NCBI GenBank assembly: GCA_028679935.1 | Contig: JAJRAL010000202.1 | Location: forward strand, 1 to 6,644 | Source of the DNA: Methanomassiliicoccales archaeon | Lineage (GTDB): Archaea > Thermoplasmatota > Thermoplasmata > Methanomassiliicoccales > UBA472 | Direction of reading: 5' to 3' | DNA: 6,644 bases | In this document: in pieces, positions 5,297 through 6,644 of the stretch | Position numbering within the stretch: position 1 is the stretch's first letter | Layout of the letters: the number at the start of each line of letters is the position of its first letter | Position numbers and translations under genes: made by a program | Notes under the pieces: generated by a model | What the model was told of the DNA's origin: nothing | What the model saw: the letters and a program-made list of their open reading frames with translations, nothing else | Database searches by the model: none

Positions 5297-6039
5297 GCGA
5301 CCTCAAGCGCCTCAACGCGCCGAAGAGCTGGCCAGTGGCCAAGAAGACGACAGCCTGGATAGCCAAGCCGCACCCCGGCCCCCACGGGCTGGAGGAGAGC
5401 ATGCCGATCGCCCTCGTCCTGAGGGAGGTCCTGGGCGTGGCCGACACGGCGCGGGAAGCAAAGCGCATCCTGGGCGACCGGGAGGTCCTAGTCGATGGGC
5501 GAGTCGTTACGGACTACAACTTCGCCGTCGGCCTGATGGACGTGATCTCGCTGCCGAAAGCGCAGCAGCACTACCGTATGATGCTGGACCGCCGCGGCAA
5601 GTTCCGCCTGGTCAAGGTACCCGAGGGCAAGCAGAACTGGAAGCTCTGCCGCATCGAGGGAAAGACCACCGTGAAGGGCGGCAAGACGCAGCTGAACCTC
5701 CACGACGGCAGGAACCTGCTCGTCACGAAGGACACGTACAGCGCCGGCGACGTGCTGAAGATCGAGTTCGCCTCCGAGGAGAAGAAGGAAGGGAAGAAGG
5801 CGAAGAAGCACAAGGTCAAGATCCTCGACACCTACAAGCTGGCCAAGGGGAGCACGGTCCTGATCACCGGGGGATCGCATGTCGGCGACCTCGCGGTGGT
5901 CGAGGAGTACGTGGTCAGGAGGACCACCTCTCCCAACCTGGTGAAGTTCAAGGACGGCCGCCTGACCGTGAAGCATAATGTCTTCGTGGTCGGGGCGAAG
6001 GGGCCTGAAGTGGAGCTGCCGGAGGCGAGCGCGCTATGA
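5293..6039 (+). CDS. rps4e: 30S ribosomal protein S4e (eS4)
   Basis: Archaeal/eukaryotic-specific small-subunit protein with no bacterial counterpart, so it helps fix the domain of the organism. The 248 residues begin with LKRLNAPKSWPVAKKTTAWI and KPHPGPHGLEESMPIALVLR, continue with an S4-type RNA-binding domain (REAKRILGDREVLVDGRVVT then DYNFAVGLMDVISL, about 54-88), a central beta domain (GKFRLVKVP, WKLCRIEGKTTVKGGKTQLN, LHDGRNLLV), and a KOW segment GSTVLITGGSHVGDLAVVEE (about 186-205). A lysine/glutamate-rich patch at 162-174 (EEKKEGKKAKKHK) interrupts the central domain. The start overlaps the L24 stop (ATGA), with GAGGGGG at 5279-5285, 7 bases upstream. It overlaps L5 by four bases. Confidence 0.97.
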   Translation: MSDLKRLNAPKSWPVAKKTTAWIAKPHPGPHGLEESMPIALVLREVLGVADTAREAKRILGDREVLVDGRVVTDYNFAVGLMDVISLPKAQQHYRMMLDRRGKFRLVKVPEGKQNWKLCRIEGKTTVKGGKTQLNLHDGRNLLVTKDTYSAGDVLKIEFASEEKKEGKKAKKHKVKILDTYKLAKGSTVLITGGSHVGDLAVVEEYVVRRTTSPNLVKFKDGRLTVKHNVFVVGAKGPEVELPEASAL

Positions 6040-6548
6040 GCGACGTCATGAGGCAGCCGCGGGTGCACAAGGTAGTGGTGAACATCGGCGTGGGCGACGC
6101 GGGAGAGCGGCTGGAGAAGGCACAGAAGGTGCTCCAGATGCTCACCAAGCACAAGCCCATGGTGACGCACGCCAAGACAACGAACCGCGACCTGGGGATA
6201 CGCATGGGACAGCCGATCGGCTGCAAGGTCACCCTGCGAGGCGACGAGGCCGAGACGTTCCTCAAGCGGGCCCTCCTGACGAGGGAGAACAGGATTGCGG
6301 ACTACTCGTTCGACCCCGAGGGCAACCTGTCCTTTGGAGTGTCGGACTACACTGACTTCGATGGAATGAGGTACGACCCGGAGATCGGAATCTTCGGGAT
6401 GGACGTGAGCGTCGTGATCGCCAGGCCCGGCTACCGGGTCAGCAGGCGCAAGATCCTCAAGCGGAGGCTTCCCCGCCAGCACAAGATGACCAGGGGCGAG
6501 TCGATCACGTTCATGCGGAGCAAGTTCAACGCGGAGGTGATGGAGTGA
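6036..6548 (+). CDS. rpl5: 50S ribosomal protein L5 (uL5)
   Basis: 5S rRNA-binding protein of the central protuberance that also contacts P-site tRNA and forms a bridge to the 30S head. The 170 residues fit the archaeal length. Landmarks are [60 protein letters not shown], then [20 protein letters not shown] with [20 protein letters not shown]. The archaeal C-terminus [20 protein letters not shown] follows. The start overlaps S4e by four bases (ATGA), with GGAGG at 6021-6025, 10 bases upstream. An ATG four codons later is possible but has a poorer junction. Confidence 0.96.
   Translation: MSDVMRQPRVHKVVVNIGVGDAGERLEKAQKVLQMLTKHKPMVTHAKTTNRDLGIRMGQPIGCKVTLRGDEAETFLKRALLTRENRIADYSFDPEGNLSFGVSDYTDFDGMRYDPEIGIFGMDVSVVIARPGYRVSRRKILKRRLPRQHKMTRGESITFMRSKFNAEVME
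6533..6540 (+). promoter_or_regulatory. SD of rps14, full-length match
   Basis: GGAGGTGA is the longest anti-SD match in the window. It lies inside the end of rpl5, 4 bases before the GTG at 6545, and is the main evidence for that non-ATG start. Confidence 0.75.
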
Positions 6549-6644
6549 CCAAGCCAAAGAAGCAGTTCGGCCGCTCGAAGGGCTGCACTCGCTGCGGACG
6601 AAAGAGGGGCATCGTGAGGAGGTATGGCATGCATCTATGCCGCC
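6545..6644 (+). CDS. rps14: 30S ribosomal protein S14 (uS14), zinc-binding type, 3'-truncated
   Basis: Small-subunit head protein. The first 33 residues are present, with a GTG start overlapping the L5 TGA in GTGA and a strong SD at 6533-6540. The visible sequence, [19 protein letters not shown] then [13 protein letters not shown], matches the start of the short archaeal S14, normally about 50-55 residues. Cys14 and Cys17 form the first zinc pair and Cys32 begins the second (C-x2-C-x14-C, with the fourth cysteine expected three residues later, outside the window). No in-frame ATG lies before residue 29, so the GTG start is required. The archaeal gene order predicts rps8 next. Confidence 0.93.
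   Translation, partial: MTKPKKQFGRSKGCTRCGRKRGIVRRYGMHLCR

Noticed and set aside
1..6644. Mobile elements, CRISPR, tRNA/rRNA genes, internal promoters or terminators
   Set aside because: Genes are packed with gaps of at most 11 bases. I saw no direct or inverted repeat, no array spacing, no T-rich terminator run and no AT-rich box A-like element between genes.

Overview
The window is an unbroken stretch of an archaeal S10/spc-type ribosomal protein operon, all on the + strand. It is about 60% G+C by eye and has almost no non-coding DNA; the largest gap between genes is 11 bases. The order is rpl4 (5' end cut off by the window), rpl23, rpl2, rps19, rpl22, rps3, rpl29, an aIF1/SUI1 gene, the RNase P protein gene rnp1 (p29/Pop4), rps17, rpl14, rpl24, rps4e, rpl5 and rps14 (3' end cut off). 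The domain Archaea is secure: S4e, the Pop4-type RNase P subunit and a zinc-knuckle aIF1 sit inside the cluster, and strong GGAGGUGA-type Shine-Dalgarno (SD) sites occur. The proteins are strongly basic apart from the S3 tail, which argues against haloarchaea. The basic N-terminal extension of S19 and the general sequence character suggest a euryarchaeon, perhaps of the Thermoplasmata / Methanomassiliicoccales type. That placement is a guess from memory of the families, not a computed result.

Layout: positions 1-3608 carry the S10-type half (L4, L23, L2, S19, L22, S3, L29). L4, L22 and L23 line or surround the peptide exit tunnel, L2 supports the peptidyl-transferase centre, S19 and S3 belong to the small-subunit head, and L29 lies near the tunnel exit. 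Positions 3608-4170 hold two non-ribosomal passengers, the start-codon fidelity factor aIF1 and an RNase P protein subunit. Positions 4176-6644 carry the spc-type half (S17, L14, L24, S4e, L5, S14), which in archaea normally continues with S8, L6 and further genes beyond the window.

The genes appear to be one transcript. No internal promoter or terminator has room to fit, and eight of the fourteen junctions overlap or touch (TGATG, TAATG, ATGA, GTGA, or a 1-base gap). At the more widely spaced junctions an SD site is often built directly on the upstream stop codon (TGAGGTGA), so close translational coupling is likely throughout.

I found no mobile element, repeat array, CRISPR, RNA gene or undescribed system. 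This is a conserved housekeeping region. The points worth a second look are small: lineage-specific insertions and tails in L23, S19, S3 and S4e, a possible extra metal site in S17, and the junction architecture.
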